A stretch of 64,000 bases of DNA, taken from contig NW_024465885.1 of NCBI RefSeq assembly GCF_017591425.1, forward strand, positions 46,495,001 to 46,559,000. The letters run 5' to 3'. Shown one piece after another: positions 45,310-55,640 of the stretch. The stretch is from Ochotona curzoniae (lineage: Eukaryota > Chordata > Mammalia > Lagomorpha > Ochotonidae). A program made the position numbers and the translations under genes. How positions within the stretch are numbered: the stretch's first letter is position 1; the number at the start of each line of letters is the position of its first letter. Under the pieces are notes generated by a model that was not told the DNA's origin, made no database searches, and saw only the letters and a program-made list of their open reading frames with translations.

Positions 45310-45755
45310 AGCAATGGTATTGAAGAACCTGGATATTTCCTTTGCCTAATGTGCCATATACTGTATGGACACCTTGTGTCCTGGCTGCTCCACTTTGGTA
45401 CAGCTCGCTGCAAGCAGCTTGGAAAAGCAGCGGAGCATGGCTCAAGGCTTTGGGCACTATCGCCCACAAAGGAAACCCAGAAGCTACAGGTTCCCACATT
45501 AGAGCAGTAGAGCTCTGGCTGGTGGAGCCATGGGTGGAAGATCCCTGCCTGTGGCCTGGAAAAGCAGTGGAGGGCTGCCCGAAGTCCTGGGACCCTGCAC
45601 CCACATGGAGACCGGGAGAAGTTCCTGGCTTCTGGCTTTGGAATGGGTCAGCTCCGGCTGTTGGGGCTATTTCGGACATCAGACAGAAGATCTCTGTCTC
45701 TCCTCCTCTTTATATATCTGACTTTCCAATTTAAAAAAATCTTTAAACAAAAACA
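45310..45755 (+). mobile_element. two fused or partly duplicated CSINE copies
   Basis: A diverged + copy (45310-45535, 'GGAAAAGCAGCGGAGCATGG') runs into the 3' two-thirds of another (45540-45755, 'GGCCTGGAAAAGCAGTGGAGGG', tail 'CTGACTTTCCAATTTAAAAAAATC'). Confidence 0.75.
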
Positions 45756-46900
45756 AAAAGCAGTGATCTTTCTTAGCGGAAACAGTTCTCAAGGTTGTGC
45801 TTAGGGCCATAAGTAAAGTGCAGTGTTGGGGCATCCAGATAGAATAACTAGTTGTGGGACATATTTAGTCCAACGTTTGTTAAGCAGACGTTTGGCACAG
45901 CCTGGGCCTCAGTCTACTCCTTCTTCATAATGCCACCAGGCAGGACTCCTCTCTGGGCCCTGGGGTTTTAACTAAGCAAGTCCATTTGCCTGTGCACAGT
46001 CCAAGAAGCTAACGTGTGTGCTTTAGCTCTTTCATGCACAGTTCAAAACCCTGGTAGTTTAGAGGAAGGTGGGCTGTGAATCAACATGTTTCAGAAATTT
46101 GGAGAAGCCACACTGGGACTCCACATGTTTCTTCAATACACAGCTAATTCCCAGACTTAAGCAAGGAACTTGGACAAGCACAAGCCCTGCCCTGGCACCC
46201 CCTCCCCATCCTCTGTATTCATGGGCCTGTGTGGAGCGGAGAGCTGTATCTTTAAGTCAGTCATCTGCTCTGAACTGTAGAGCCATTCCTAGCCACAATC
46301 CAAATCTAGCCATCAAAAAGCTGCAGCTCCATATTACACAGTCCTTGATCCCTGCAGGGTAAGGAACTGTAAGGAGCAGTCGCCCATTCCGGCAACGCGA
46401 GACTTTCATCCATGGGTCGCTCCACAAAATGTTAAGCATTTAAGAAGCCGTGTCCACTCTTTTCCCTCTAAAATGCCTGGGAAGGCACCTGCTCGGGTGA
46501 TTCAGGTGTGTGTGCCCTGTGTCAAGCGGGGGCACACATCGTGAAGCGCTTCCTGGCCTTTTAGGAAACTGTACACAAAAGAGGTCGCGCTTAGAAACGT
46601 CGAAATTAGAGGGCCTGCCACGGGGTAGACGTGGGCTGCAGCGGTTAAGGCCACTTAAGGCATCCACATCTCAAGTGCAGGCCAGCTGAAAGGCAACAGC
46701 GGGCGGCTGAAGTACTTTCCAAGTCCTGGAGCTTTCAAATTCAAAGTGACCTGTGGGAAAACAGCGCGTAGCTCCTTTCAACTCTTGGCGCCTCATCGGT
46801 TTGTGTTTGCGTGGACTTCTTTGCTTTCAACTGCACGCCGCCCCTCCACCCCCGAGAATTTGCCCATTGTGGCCCTCGGCGGTCTTCAGAGCTGCCGTGT
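45756..46900. other. CHAF1B upstream region
   Basis: Unique sequence rising in GC content toward 46900. No gene is supported; minus-strand frames across the island are products of GC composition. Confidence 0.55.
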
Positions 46901-47640
46901 CGCCGTGAGTCCCATTAGAAGGGTCTTCCCTTCCTGCGCCCGTGAACCCGGGAGAGTGAGCCTGAGCCAGCTTTGCGCTCCACCAGGAAGCCAGCGTCAG
47001 CATCTGACGCACTCTCGGCAGTGCTCGCTCAGAATGCACCAGCAAGGCAGGAGAGGGCCGGAGCACCCAGCCGTTCCCCGCTGAGCGACGATCTGGTGGG
47101 AAGCCAAGCGCTCGGACGCCGCGGCCACGGTTCCGACCCTCTGGCTGATGGTGCTGGACCAGCCCTGGGGCCTGGGACGGGGGCGGGGCGCCGGAGGCCA
47201 CACCCACGAGGGGGGCCGGACTCCCTGGGGACCCCGCCCACAGGGAGGCGGGGCCTGCGGCGCGCGGGAAACGGCGCGCTTGGCGGCAGGAGCGGTCGGC
47301 GCCGGTGAGCGGCCGCGTCCGTGAGGTACGGCTTTCCGGGTGCCCGTGTCCGGCTCCGCGGGTCCTCCGGGCCTGGTCCGGCCGGGACGAGAGACGCTGC
47401 CCAGGGCAGGGTAACGGGCGGCTGCGGCGCGGGCACATCCAGGGCGGCGTGCGGGAGGGCTCCGGGTACCGGCCCAGGCCCCGGCCCAGCGGCCTGCGGC
47501 CACCCCGGGCCCCTGGGGCGGAAGGTCCCCGCTCGCCCGCGGTCCGGATCCCCTCGCCCACGAGACCCTCTCCTCACGCAGGAGGCTCCCTCTTTGGGGG
47601 CGGGGGAAGGTGAGGACCCGGGGACCCTCCGCATTCCCTC
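46900..47640 (+). promoter_or_regulatory. CHAF1B: CpG island and promoter of CHAF1B
   Basis: CpG-dense sequence containing GC boxes (GGGGCGGGGC near 47180 and GGCGGGGC near 47248). An E2F-type element GCGGGAAA at 47264-47271 sits inside a near-palindrome (GCGCGCGGGAAACGGCGCGC). There is no TATA box, as is usual for S-phase housekeeping genes. An E2F site fits the proliferation-dependent expression known for CAF-1 subunits. The transcription start is inferred to be just 3' of it. Confidence 0.85.
47272..47325 (+). other. CHAF1B: CHAF1B noncoding exon 1 (boundaries approximate)
   Basis: The 5' UTR exon is inferred from position. Two candidate donors exist: CCG|GTGAGC at 47305 and GAG|GTACGG at 47326. 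Neither adds an ATG. The splice partner is the acceptor at 48192. Confidence 0.55.
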
Positions 47641-47814
47641 AGGCCCCTGGGTGATTGATTTCGCTTCTCTGGGCGTGGCAGAAGGAAGCCTGGCCTCCAG
47701 GAAGCCTTTGAAATGGAGCTTTGAGGGGCTAATGTCAACTGGCTGTATCAACAGCCTTTGCCCAAAGTTGCTTGCATTCAGTCTGTTTTTTTTTTTTTTG
47801 TTAGGGTTCAAATT

Positions 47815-48060
47815 TATTTTTTATTTGAAAGGCAGAGGCAGATAGTGGACAGCTCTTACATCAGCTGGCAACAATAGCCTGGCCAGACCAAAGCCGGAAC
47901 CCCCCTCCTGGGGTCTCCCCTCCTGGGTGGCGTTGGGACCCCCTCCTGGGGTCTCCCCTCCTGGGCGGCGTTGGGACCCCCTCCTGGGGTCTCCCCTCCT
48001 GGGTGGCGTTGGGCATCACCTGCGGCCTTCCGTCCCGGGATGCAGGGTAACGGCCCGCAG
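47815..48060 (-). mobile_element. CSINE remnant carrying a 38-bp triplication
   Basis: 'CAAATTTATTTTTTATTTGAAAGGC' tail side, then a body interrupted by the tandem array at 47905-48014. Confidence 0.65.
47905..48014. repeat. 38-bp tandem repeat, 3 copies
   Basis: CTCCTGGGGTCTCCCCTCCT...GTTGGGACCCC repeats at 47905, 47943 and 47981 with one or two differences. It appears expanded from the SINE motif 'GGGTCTCCC'. Confidence 0.95.
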
Positions 48061-48192
48061 GCACCTGCGCTTTCTTGCACATTGTAACTGGTTGCGATTG
48101 TTCTGTCGCAGTTAGTGCTGGGTAAACCCTGGCTGCTAGAATACTGTTATTTATCACCAGTGTTAGTTTTTCTTTTTTTTTTTTTTTTTCAG

Positions 48193-48267
48193 CTTTCTTC
48201 TTTTGTCTTTAAAGGAGGAACATTGAGAGCATCACTCCGGGAATATTTTGCTTCAAGACTCGGGAGA
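48193..48267 (+). other. CHAF1B: CHAF1B 5' UTR portion of exon 2
   Basis: Begins after a long T-run and CAG acceptor. There is no upstream ATG in these 75 bases. Confidence 0.85.
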
Positions 48268-48393
48268 ATGAAAGTCATCACGTGTGAAATCGCCTGGCAC
48301 AACAAGGAGCCCGTGTACAGCCTGGACTTCCAGCACGGCTCCTCGGGGAAGATCCACAGGCTCGCCTCGGCGGGCGTGGACACGGCCGTCAGG
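48268..48393 (+). CDS. CHAF1B: CHAF1B exon 2, start codon, WD repeat 1 (residues 1-42)
   Basis: CHAF1B is the p60 WD40 subunit of chromatin assembly factor 1. With p150 and RBBP4 it deposits new H3-H4 behind PCNA at replication forks and repair sites. The ATG at 48268 lies in GAGAATGA and opens [42 protein letters not shown], matching the human N-terminus. The donor AGG|GTAAGG is phase 0. The six exons in the window splice to 221 codons in frame; the rest of the ~559-residue protein lies beyond the right edge. Confidence 0.97.
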
Positions 48394-48651
48394 GTAAGGC
48401 CGGTGCACCAAGGCACACCGGGCGGGCGCTCCCCGAAGCAGCAGGCGGAACCCGCGTCGACTGTGTTGCTGCATGGCACACAGCCCTGAATGCCTGATGC
48501 TCAGGGACTCCAGTGACCAAGGGAAGCAGAAGTCTCTTGGTTCTTGGTTTTGTCCCGTGTCGTTGTGCTGGACGCCACCATGACAGGGTGGGCAGCAGCT
48601 AGCTCCAGAATGCAGTGACAGCGCAGCTGACATGCAATTGTTGGCCTCTTT

Positions 48652-48945
48652 ATTTATTTTTTTTAAACATTTACTTTTATCAGAAAGGCAGATCAGATTT
48701 ATGATTTTTGGAGAGAAGGAGAGACAGAAAGATCTTTTATCTGCTGGTTCTTTTCTCAAATGGCTGCAGTGGCTGGAGCTGAACCAATCTGAAGCCAGGA
48801 GATTCTTCCGGGTCTCCCACGCAGGTGCAGGATCCCAAGGCTTTGGGCTGTCCTCCACTGCTTTTCCAGTCCATAAACAGGGAGCTGGATGGGAAGCGGA
48901 GCAGCCAGGGCATGAACTGGTGTTCATATGGGATGCTGACGGAGT
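48652..48945 (-). mobile_element. CSINE
   Basis: 'TTTTTAAACATTTACTTTTATCAG' tail side and complete body; the tRNA-like head is lost where the next copy begins. Confidence 0.88.
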
Positions 48946-49180
48946 CTCGGAGAGAAAGAGATATCTTCCATCCCTTGGTTTGGTCCCCAGATAGCCTCAA
49001 CAGCCAGATGGAAGCCAGTGACTTCATCTGGGTCTCCCACGCGTGTAGCAGAGATCGGAACCCTTGGGCCATCTTCCGCAGCTTGTCCCAGACTGTTAGC
49101 AGGGAGCTGGGTAGGAAGTGGAACAGTCAGGGCAGAAATGATGCCCCTTATGGGATGCTGGGATGCAGGTGACAGCTTAA
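48946..49180 (-). mobile_element. old CSINE
   Basis: 'AGAGAAAGAGATATCTTCC', 'CATCTGGGTCTCCCACGCG', 'TTAACCCACGATGCC'. Confidence 0.7.
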
Positions 49181-49370
49181 CCCACGATGCCAAAACAAAG
49201 GCTTCTGGTTTTATATTTTCCATAGGAGATTTTCTTGCGTTTTGTGTCCACCCTCCCCCCCCCAAAAAAAAGAATTTGCTTCCTGAAAACAAGTGTGGTA
49301 TTGTTTTACTACAAATGGCATGGTCGGTTCTCCCTGTGTGATGTTATGATGGCTGCTTTGGTTTCAACAG

Positions 49371-49503
49371 ATCTGGAAGGTCGAAAAGGGGCCAGACGGA
49401 AAAGCCGTCGTGGAGTTTTTGTCCAACCTTGTGCGTCACACCAAAGCCGTCAATGTCGTGCGTTTCTCTCCAACTGGGGACGTTTTGGCATCAGGAGGTG
49501 ATG
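49371..49503 (+). CDS. CHAF1B: CHAF1B exon 3 (residues 43-87)
   Basis: The acceptor is GTTTCAACAG and the donor GATG|GTGAGT, phase 1 out. It encodes [44 protein letters not shown]. It completes blade 1 and begins the second WD repeat; RFSP..G..LASGGDD is the classic WD strand signature. Confidence 0.97.
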
Positions 49504-49726
49504 GTGAGTTTTGCTGTGTGGGCTGAGGATCCCTGATTTCAAATGCTTGGGACCAGAAGAATTTCAAATTTGGAAATGGTTCAGATTTGGGAATCTGCTT
49601 AGATTGACCTGCCGAGCACCACTCATCTGGAACCTGGAAAGCTGGAACATGCTGAGTATCATGTTGACAGCCAAGAGGTTTTCTGTTTCAGATCTTTGAA
49701 TTAGAGTTGCTTAATTTGAAAAATTC

Positions 49727-50037
49727 TTTTTTAAAAAAAATATTTTTCTTAGAAAGGCAGATTTACAGAGAGAGAAAGATCTTCCATCTGCTGGTTCACT
49801 CCCCAGTTAGCTACAGTGGCTGGAGCTGAGCTGATCCGAAGTCAGAAGCCAGGAGCTTCTGGGTCTCCCACATGGTTTCAGGGTCCCAAGGCTTTGGGCT
49901 GTCCTCCACTGCTTTCCCAGGCCATGAGCAGGGAGTTGGATGGGAAGAGGAGCAGCCAGGATACGAACTGGCACCCATATGGGATCCTGGCATATGCAAG
50001 GCAAGGAATTTAACCACTAGGCTATTGTGCTGGGCCT
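49727..50037 (-). mobile_element. CSINE
   Basis: 'TTTTTAAAAAAAATATTTTTC' tail side, body, 'GCTATTGTGCTGGGCC' head. Confidence 0.92.
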
Positions 50038-50144
50038 TCTCCTCATTATTATTATTATTATTAAGATATTTGATTGGGGGGCGGGAATCCCAGCCTATAC
50101 TAAATTGTACCACATAATTCAAAATTCAAAATAAAAATGTATTA

Positions 50145-50360
50145 AAAAAGAGATATTTGAAAGGGAGAGCGATAGATTGGGAGCTAGATCTTCATCTGTT
50201 AGTGCACTCCCCAGATTGCTGTAGCAGCCAGCTATGCAAGTGCCAGGAGCCAAGCAGCTGCTCCAAGTACCTTCTGTTGCCTTCCAAGGTGCATTACAAG
50301 AAGCTGTGTGGGAAGCCAGAACAGCTGTGTCTTAAACTAGCGCTGGGATATGGGAAGCTG
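50145..50360 (-). mobile_element. old CSINE
   Basis: 'AGAGATATTTGAAAGGGAGAGCG', 'AGATCTTCATCTGTTAGTG', 'GGTGCATTACAAGAAGC'. Confidence 0.65.
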
Positions 50361-50404
50361 ATGTTGCAGGTAGTGGAGCCAAGGAACTGGGGTATAATGG
50401 GTGA

Positions 50405-50678
50405 CAGAGCCTCCTGTAATGGGTGCCAGTGTGTGTCCTGGTTGGTTCACTTCTGATCCAGCTCCCTGCTAATGGGCCGGAGAAGCAGCAAAGGATGGTC
50501 CGAGTGCTTGGGTCCCTGCGCTTGCATGAGAGGCCGGCAAGAGATTCCTGACTCCTGGCTTTAGTCTGGCCCAGCGCTGGTTGTTGCAGCCACCTGAGGA
50601 GTGAATCAGGAAAGGGAGATCTCCCTCTCTCTTCCCTTATCTCTTTGTAACTCTGACTTTCAAATAAATAATCATTTT
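50405..50678 (+). mobile_element. CSINE interrupted at its tail by an L1
   Basis: 'GTGCCAGTGTGTGTCCTGG', 'GGGCCGGAGAAGCAGC', and tail 'GACTTTCAAATAAATAATC'. The last 19 bases form the left target duplication of the L1. Confidence 0.82.
50660..50678 (+). repeat. L1 target-site duplication, left copy
   Basis: TCAAATAAATAATCATTTT (19 bp), repeated exactly at 53521-53539. Confidence 0.93.
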
Positions 50679-51231
50679 TATTTTCTATTTTAACATTTTA
50701 CTTTTTATTACTATCATTAAAAGATATAGTTCCATAGATCATGGAATTTCCCTTATCCCCTCCCCAATTTTCTCCTTCCTCATTGAGTTCCCCTATGTCA
50801 TTACTATAGTATAGTTCTTCATACACAGTCATATGTCCATCATTGCGGGCATGAACAATGGCAGAGAGTCCATCATCCTATTGTCATATAGTAAACAGTT
50901 TTATTGGGAGTCCATCTTTGTCTGGAAGCAGAGATGCATACTGCACTGTATCCTCACATCTGGATATGATAGTCTCCATTACACAGTTACTATACATCCC
51001 CTTAAATGAAAAACCAAAATACAAAATCAACAACAGGAAGAAGAATAGAAATTTACAACACCGTGAAGTTAAATAACATGCTACTGAATGACTAATGTGT
51101 CACTGAAGAAATGAAAAAGAAAATCAAGAACCTTCTTGAAAAAAATGATGTTACTGTATGATTTATGAATCATTGAAGAATTTAAAGAGGAAGTAAGTGT
51201 TTTTAAGTGACGGAACCAACAAAAAAAAATT

Positions 51232-51406
51232 AAACTCCATGAGATATAGTTTCCACTTATCTTTGTTAGTGAGATATGTCTCCTGTAGGCAACAAATAGA
51301 TGGAATTTGTTTTTTAATCCAGTCTACTAATCTGACTTTTGGTTGATGAGTTTAATCTATTTATATTCAGGGTTAATATGTATGGGTGGTAATTTGGTCC
51401 TGTCAT
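51232..51406 (-). pseudogene. L1 ORF2 5' fragment (endonuclease start)
   Basis: It opens MTGPNYHPYILTLNINRLNS and, after one frameshift, WIKKQIPSICCLQETYLT. This is the N-terminus of the apurinic endonuclease domain including the QET motif. It stops abruptly after about 60 codons. Confidence 0.88.
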
Positions 51407-51449
51407 TTTAGGAATGGGTTGTTCATTGATTTAGTCTTCTGTTGTTGTT

Positions 51450-52401
51450 TTACTGGGATGTTCTTTGCATTTGCCTTTGGTTTGGGTGGATGCTATTCCT
51501 CTTCTCTGTCAAGAGAACATCTTGAAGTATCATTTGTAGAGCGCGTTTGGAAGAGGCATATTTTTTCAACTTTTCTTGGATGTGGAAGACTTTTATTTCA
51601 TTTTCAAAGGCATAGGAAAGTTTTGCTGGGTACGTTATCCTGGGCAGACAATTTTTTTGCTTTTAGAATCTGGAATATGTCACTCCATTCTCCTCTTGCC
51701 TGTAGAGTTTCCTGTGAGAGGTCTCCTGTGAGTTTAATTGGCATTCCTTTATATGTCAGCTTATTTTTTTCACGTGCACATTTAAGGATCTTTTCCTTAT
51801 GTTCAATTGAAGAAAGCTTGATGATCATGTGTCTTGATGAAGATTCATTTTGCTCAAACCTGTTGGGAGTTCTGTGCCCCTCCTGGATCTTGTTTCCCAA
51901 TTCTTTCTCTAGATTAGAGAAATTTTCCCTTATTATTTCATTGAATGCACCTTTAATCCCAATTTCTTTTTCTGCACCTTCTGGGACTCCCATAACTCTT
52001 ATATTTGGCCTTTTAAGAGTGTCTTTCAACTCTGCTTCCAGATTTTTGTTTCCCCCGTTGACAGGACATATCTTTTTATTCTGAGATTCTTTCTTCCTCC
52101 TTCATTCTACTTTGGAGACTCCATTGTACTTTTAATTTGCTCCACTGTATTCTTCATTTCTGATATATCAGCTTTCATTTGATTCATTTCCAGTGTGACA
52201 TATTTCTTGACTTTCTTGAATGCCTACTTTACATGCTTCTCATTGTTAATAAGTTTATACAAGTGTTTTGAATTCTGTATCCCCTAATTTCTTGATGTCT
52301 TCTTCAGTTGACTCTGAGGTTAGCAAAGGGTTTTGCTCCTTTGCAGGGGAGTCTTCAGTAATATTCATTGTACTTTTGTCTACTCTTTTGCTCTTGGTCA
52401 T
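51450..52401 (-). pseudogene. L1 ORF1 remnant (RNA-binding chaperone)
   Basis: It starts at ATG (minus, 52401) with MTKSKRVDKST and passes through a coiled-coil region with at least one stop (near 52258). It continues into KRPNIRVMGVPEG (RRM), RTPNRFEQNESSSRHMIIKL and LTGDLSQETLQARGEWSDIF, the C-terminal domain signature of L1 ORF1p. A frameshift near 51604 precedes the C-terminal block (YAFENEIKVFHI...). The protein is not intact. Confidence 0.9.
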
Positions 52402-53520
52402 TGTACTTCTGGTTATCAGATTCTTCTCCTTGGGGCAGGTTTCTAAGCTCTGTCACCCACAGGTCTATAGTGTGATTTTACTTATTGCAGTTGGTACATG
52501 GCTCTTTGCAGGCACTTGTGCCACTCCCTCCAGTGAGTTCTAGGTCTGAGTTCTTATGTTAAGACTTCTGCCATGGTCTCTGTAGCCCCATCTGCTGGCT
52601 CATACCTCTCTATCTCCTATGATCCTGTGCTGAGACTGCAGTATTGTCTTTCTCCCACTTCCGGTTGGAGCAGTTCCCAGGATTAGAGAGACAGCACGTG
52701 TCCTATATAACTAGGTTGCTGGTGGTGCTGATCTTGCCAGAACCTGTTGGCTGTTAGGTCTCGGGGCCACATGGACCTATTTTGACCCGTACAATGCAAT
52801 AGTCAGTATTGTTTTCCTGTAGGACCAGTGCAATGCACTGAGCTCAGTGGGTTCTTGCAGTGCCCAACACATGCACAGCTCACTGTTGTCCCCTGCAGTC
52901 TTAAATTCTTTGCCACACTGTGAGAATTGGAGCCTGATGTGCCTTTACTAGAGTTCTTGATTTGCTGGCTGTCAAGTCTGAGGGCTACCCGGACCTGTCT
53001 TGGGTAGAACCTATAGAATGCCACGTTATTGCAGTTCACTGAGTCAGAAATGAGTTCACTCCCAGCTGTGTGCATGCGCAGTCCTGCCCCATAGCTCTTG
53101 GCTCCTTAAGCAAAATGGTGTCCGATAATGGCTCTAGAGGGCCTGTTCACACACTGCCTGTCTGGGACCTGCTTCTCTGTCTCTGCTCCTGGTCAAAACA
53201 GACCAGCAGGACGGGCAGTTCCTTGTCTGGGTTCACCTCTGGAGCTCCTGGTAAACATCCCTTCCACCTTGTTGCTGTTGGAGTTGCGGCTGCTGATGGA
53301 GTTTAGATGGCTGTTCGCTGAGTGCCGCTGGGGTGTCAGTTGCTGTAACGTCATACTGTTGTGTCCGCTGCTTTTTTGTGTCTGTCAATCTCCAAGTGCC
53401 CCTCTGCTGTTGTTCTGTCCTCTTCTTTTTCCTGGAATGTGCCCTCTGTGGTGCACACTGGCTAATATTTCTCTTTCTGTTTAAACATGACCTTACCCTA
53501 TTACGCAATCTTGATTCTCC

Positions 53521-53539
53521 TCAAATAAATAATCATTTT
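53521..53539 (+). repeat. L1 target-site duplication, right copy
   Basis: TCAAATAAATAATCATTTT, identical to 50660-50678. Confidence 0.93.
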
Positions 53540-54143
53540 AAAGGGGAGCCAGGATGCAACATAGTCATGTTGTGTGGCAAGTGTGGAATTGGAATGTGGG
53601 GAGTTAGTGGTTTCCACTCATCGCTGACCTCAGACGTCGTTATCTGGTGCCGCCATACACCTAACTAACTGCAGGGTTTCCCATGTGCTGTACACTGTGA
53701 CCCGAGGATGTCAGCAGCACCGTGAGGAAGGTGTGACATTAAACCCCTGAGGTGAGGAGACTGATGCATCCGGGTGTCAAAGGACTTCCTGAGGGACAGC
53801 TAGGAACGCTTCCCTCACGCTTGCATTGGTGGCCGTGTTTCCACTGATTTGTTATTTTCAGGTCACGCCCTTAGCTTAATGAGCTGCGTTGGCTTGCAGG
53901 GGCATTTGGCCGGCCTGGAGACCCTCTGTTAGGTGATTTCACAGAGCTCTCACCTGTGATGAGTTTGAGTTCAGAGTTTATGAATTCAGAAGGCAAGCCT
54001 GCCTTTCTGCTCTGCATTCTTATTTGTAAATCCCATGGTTGTGTAGTTTACTGGTCAGCTTGAACATCGTGTACTACCTGGGATTCCAGGAGTGTGGCAC
54101 ACACAGTGATGCCCGGCTGGTCCTTGGTTGAATTGCCCTGCAG
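53540..54143 (+). other. CHAF1B intron 3, right part
   Basis: Unique intron, ending AATTGCCCTGCAG. Confidence 0.6.
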
Positions 54144-54261
54144 ATGCTGTCATCCTGCTGTGGAAGGTGAACGACAACAAGGAGCCCGAGCAGATCACCT
54201 TTCAGGACGACGATGAGGCCCAGCTCAATAAGGAGAACTGGACAGTGGTGAAGACTCTGAG
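54144..54261 (+). CDS. CHAF1B: CHAF1B exon 4 (residues 87-126)
   Basis: The acceptor is GCCCTGCAG and the donor GAG|GTAGCA (weak), phase 2 out. It encodes DAVILLWKVNDNKEPEQITFQDDDEAQLNKENWTVVKTLR. This ends blade 2 and includes the acidic insertion (DDDEAQLNKENW) characteristic of p60. Confidence 0.97.
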
Positions 54262-54340
54262 GTAGCATGGGGAGCACCGCCCAGGTGCCTTTCTACACTG
54301 AGAGCCTGAGATGGGCTGTGCCTTTTATGTCTGACCCGCC

Positions 54341-54538
54341 CTTTTTCTTTCTTTCTCTTCCTTCCTTCCTTCCTTCCTTCCTTCCCTCCCTCCCTCCCTC
54401 TCTCTCTCTCTCTCTCTTTCTCTGTCTCTCTCCCTCTCCCTCTCTCCCTTCCTTTCCTTTCCCCTTCCTTCCTTCCTTCCTTCCTTCCTTCCTTCCTCTC
54501 TCTCCCTCCCTCTCTTTCTTTTCTTTCTTTCTTTCGAT
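54341..54538. repeat. polypyrimidine microsatellite (CTTC)n/(CCCT)n/(CT)n
   Basis: About 200 bases are almost entirely C and T on the + strand (CTTCC, CCCT, CTCT and CTTT runs). It borders the tail of the next CSINE. Confidence 0.97.
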
Positions 54539-54850
54539 TTATTTATTTATTTTCATTGAAAAGGCAGATCCATAGAAAAAATGAGAAACAGAAAGATCAT
54601 CTGTCTGTTGATACCCTCCCCAAGTGGTTACAATGGCCAGAGTTTTGCCAATTCGAAGCCGGGAGTTTCTTCCAGGTCTCGCTCATGAGTTTGGGGTCCC
54701 AATGCTTTGGGCCATCCTCCACTGCCTTCCTAAGCCACAAACAGAGAACTTGGATGGGAAGTGGAGCAGCCAGGACCCAAACCAGTGCCCGATTTGGATG
54801 CCAGCATGTACAAGGCGAGGATTTAGCCATGAGCCACTGTGCCTGGCCTT
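54533..54850 (-). mobile_element. CSINE
   Basis: 'CGATTTATTTATTTATTTTCATTG' tail side, body, 'GAGCCACTGTGCCTGGCC' head. Confidence 0.92.
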
Positions 54851-54917
54851 AAGCCAACCCTTTCATTGGTGTGCAACGGCTTTGAAACAAAGGAATGGGG
54901 TACTGATGGCAGATTTT

Positions 54918-55225
54918 AGGGGCTGGCTTTGTGGCATAGAGAATAAAGCTACCACCTGTGGTCCTGGCATCTCATCCTGGCTGTTCCACTTGTGCCCTAG
55001 CTCCTTGCTAATGTGTGTGGGAAAGCAGTAGAGATTGGCACATGGGTTTGTGCCCCTGCACCTATGTGGGAGATCTGGAAGAAGCTCCTTATTTCTGAAT
55101 TTGGATTGGCTCAACTTCTGTTATGGCCATTTAGGGAACGAACCAGCAGGTGGAAAATCAATCGATCTCTCTCCCTCTCTTTATCAAAGTCTTTTCCCTC
55201 TCTGTATCTGCATTTCAGATGAAAT
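54918..55225 (+). mobile_element. CSINE
   Basis: 'AGGGGCTGGCTTTGTGGC' head, 'GTGGGAAAGCAGTAGAG' body, 'CTGCATTTCAGATG' tail. Confidence 0.82.
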
Positions 55226-55404
55226 TTTTTTCTTCAAAAAAATCAACCTTAAAAAAATGGATTTTCTGTTTCTGCTAAAATCTTTTCCGTATAAAAAATG
55301 AGCTAGTTTATGGGGGCATCGTGCAGCTGCTAAGCTACCACTTGGGCTACCTGTGCATTATATTGAAGAACCTCAGATTGGCTTCTGCTTCCACTCTTAT
55401 CTGT

Positions 55405-55640
55405 TTAATGTATTTTTATTTATTTGGAAAGCAGAACAATAGAGAGGTAACGATAAATCTTCCATCTGCTGATTCAAGTAGTCACAAAAGTCTGGATTGA
55501 CCCGAGCTGAAGCCAGGGCCTACAAGTCCTACCCCAACTCCCCGTGTGTGTGGCAGGGCCATCTTCCCTTACCCTCCCAGGTATATTAGCAGGGACTGAA
55601 TCAGAAGTGAAGCAGCCAGGACTCAAAACTGGCTCTCTGA
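55405..55640 (-). mobile_element. old CSINE
   Basis: 'TTTTTATTTATTTGGAAAGC', 'AAATCTTCCATCTGCTGATTC', 'GTATATTAGCAGGGACTG'. Confidence 0.7.

Larger units (their letters stand above)
50679..53520 (-). mobile_element. LINE-1 with 5' UTR, ORF1 and 3' UTR but almost no ORF2
   Basis: Read on the minus strand from 53520, a ~1.1-kb 5' UTR is followed by ORF1 (52401-51450) and the first ~55-60 codons of ORF2 (from 51406). The sequence then jumps near 51232 to a 3' UTR and A-rich tail at about 50700. The 19-bp flanking repeat is perfect, so the insertion is complete at both ends. Only the ~3.5 kb of ORF2 that would carry the rest of the endonuclease and the reverse transcriptase is missing. Confidence 0.9.

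Noticed and set aside
46827..47845. Long open frames on both strands across the CHAF1B CpG island (up to 260 codons)
   Set aside because: GC-rich islands lack stop codons by composition. The translations are Pro/Arg/Gly-rich without any recognisable domain, and the two strands contradict each other.
51386..52084. 232-codon + strand frame within the L1
   Set aside because: It is the antisense shadow of L1 ORF1 on the minus strand.
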